Shown: one piece after another, positions 63,942-64,000 of the stretch
Layout: every line of letters begins with the position of its first letter
Position numbering within the stretch: the stretch's first letter is position 1
Assembly: GCA_940671915.1 (NCBI GenBank)
Contig: CALNVZ010003434.1
Location: forward strand, 17,345,834-17,409,833
Origin: Paracentrotus lividus
Taxonomy: Eukaryota; Echinodermata; Echinoidea; Camarodonta; Echinidae
DNA: 64,000 nt
Direction of reading: 5' to 3'
Made by a program: the position numbers and the translations under genes
The notes under the pieces: generated by a model
The model's database searches: none
The model's input: the letters and a program-made list of their open reading frames with translations, nothing else
Told to the model about the DNA's origin: nothing

Positions 63942-64000
63942 TGGCCATGGCTCAGTCGGTAGAGCACCTGACTATTTTATTTATTTATTTATTTATTTAT
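63942..64000 (+). mobile_element. tRNA-like A box with (TTTA)n, probable SINE head fragment
   Basis: GGCCATGGCTCAGTCGGTAG, then AGCACCTGACT resembles the 5' half of a tRNA (A box TGGCTCAGTCGGT). It breaks off into TTTATTTATTTA at the window edge, so it is a fragment or is cut by the boundary. Confidence 0.45.

Overview
This is animal genomic DNA. It is AT-rich and intron-rich, dense in transposon debris and microsatellites, with small phase-matched exons split by kilobase introns. No bacterial or plasmid features are present. The best guess is an echinoderm, most likely a sea urchin. The reasons are an adhesion-type receptor with SRCR and laminin-G-like modules, a divergent adenosine-like receptor, and foldback elements with ~15-bp tandem-repeat arms like the TU elements described in sea urchins. 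The species call is inference.

Two protein-coding genes can be reconstructed. (1) On the + strand, a 27-exon adhesion GPCR runs from 3646 (5' end outside the window or unseen) to a stop at about 38006-38008. In order it encodes two degenerate SRCR modules, a laminin-G/concanavalin-A-like module, a GAIN domain with GPS (CNHMT then SFAILM), seven transmembrane helices and a short tail. Splice phases agree at every junction. The linker exon 7349-7447, read to its best donor, holds an in-frame TAA, so this allele may be broken, mis-sequenced or spliced at a weaker site. (2) On the - strand, a two-exon class A receptor (57683 to 51691, 428 aa) resembles adenosine receptors but has NQY in place of DRY.

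Most of the rest is mobile DNA. There are three foldback elements with minisatellite arms (25.5-27.6 kb, 50.2-51.6 kb, 55.9-56.2 kb). Several palindromic elements end in a GTCACA motif (18.3-22.3, 40.4-40.7, 41.3-42.5 with one copy nested in another, 42.97-43.2 kb). GAGACG-rich elements lie at 12.7-15.2 and 26.7-27.2 kb, TA-flanked elements at 4.2, 33.1 and 47.4 kb, and a hAT-like palindrome at 16.4-17.0 kb. There are also SINE-type tRNA heads, retroposon tails, and a 1.1-kb CT-rich minisatellite. Many of these families share one design: short inverted ends around an interior saturated with one short word.

Assembly quality matters here. A 25-N gap at 14422-14446 follows a noisy stretch (about 12.7-14.4 kb) whose last ~920 bases repeat the cleaner sequence after the gap, so that part is probably a gap-filling artefact. 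The 1.0-3.4 kb stretch has composition unlike the rest of the window and no recognisable content.
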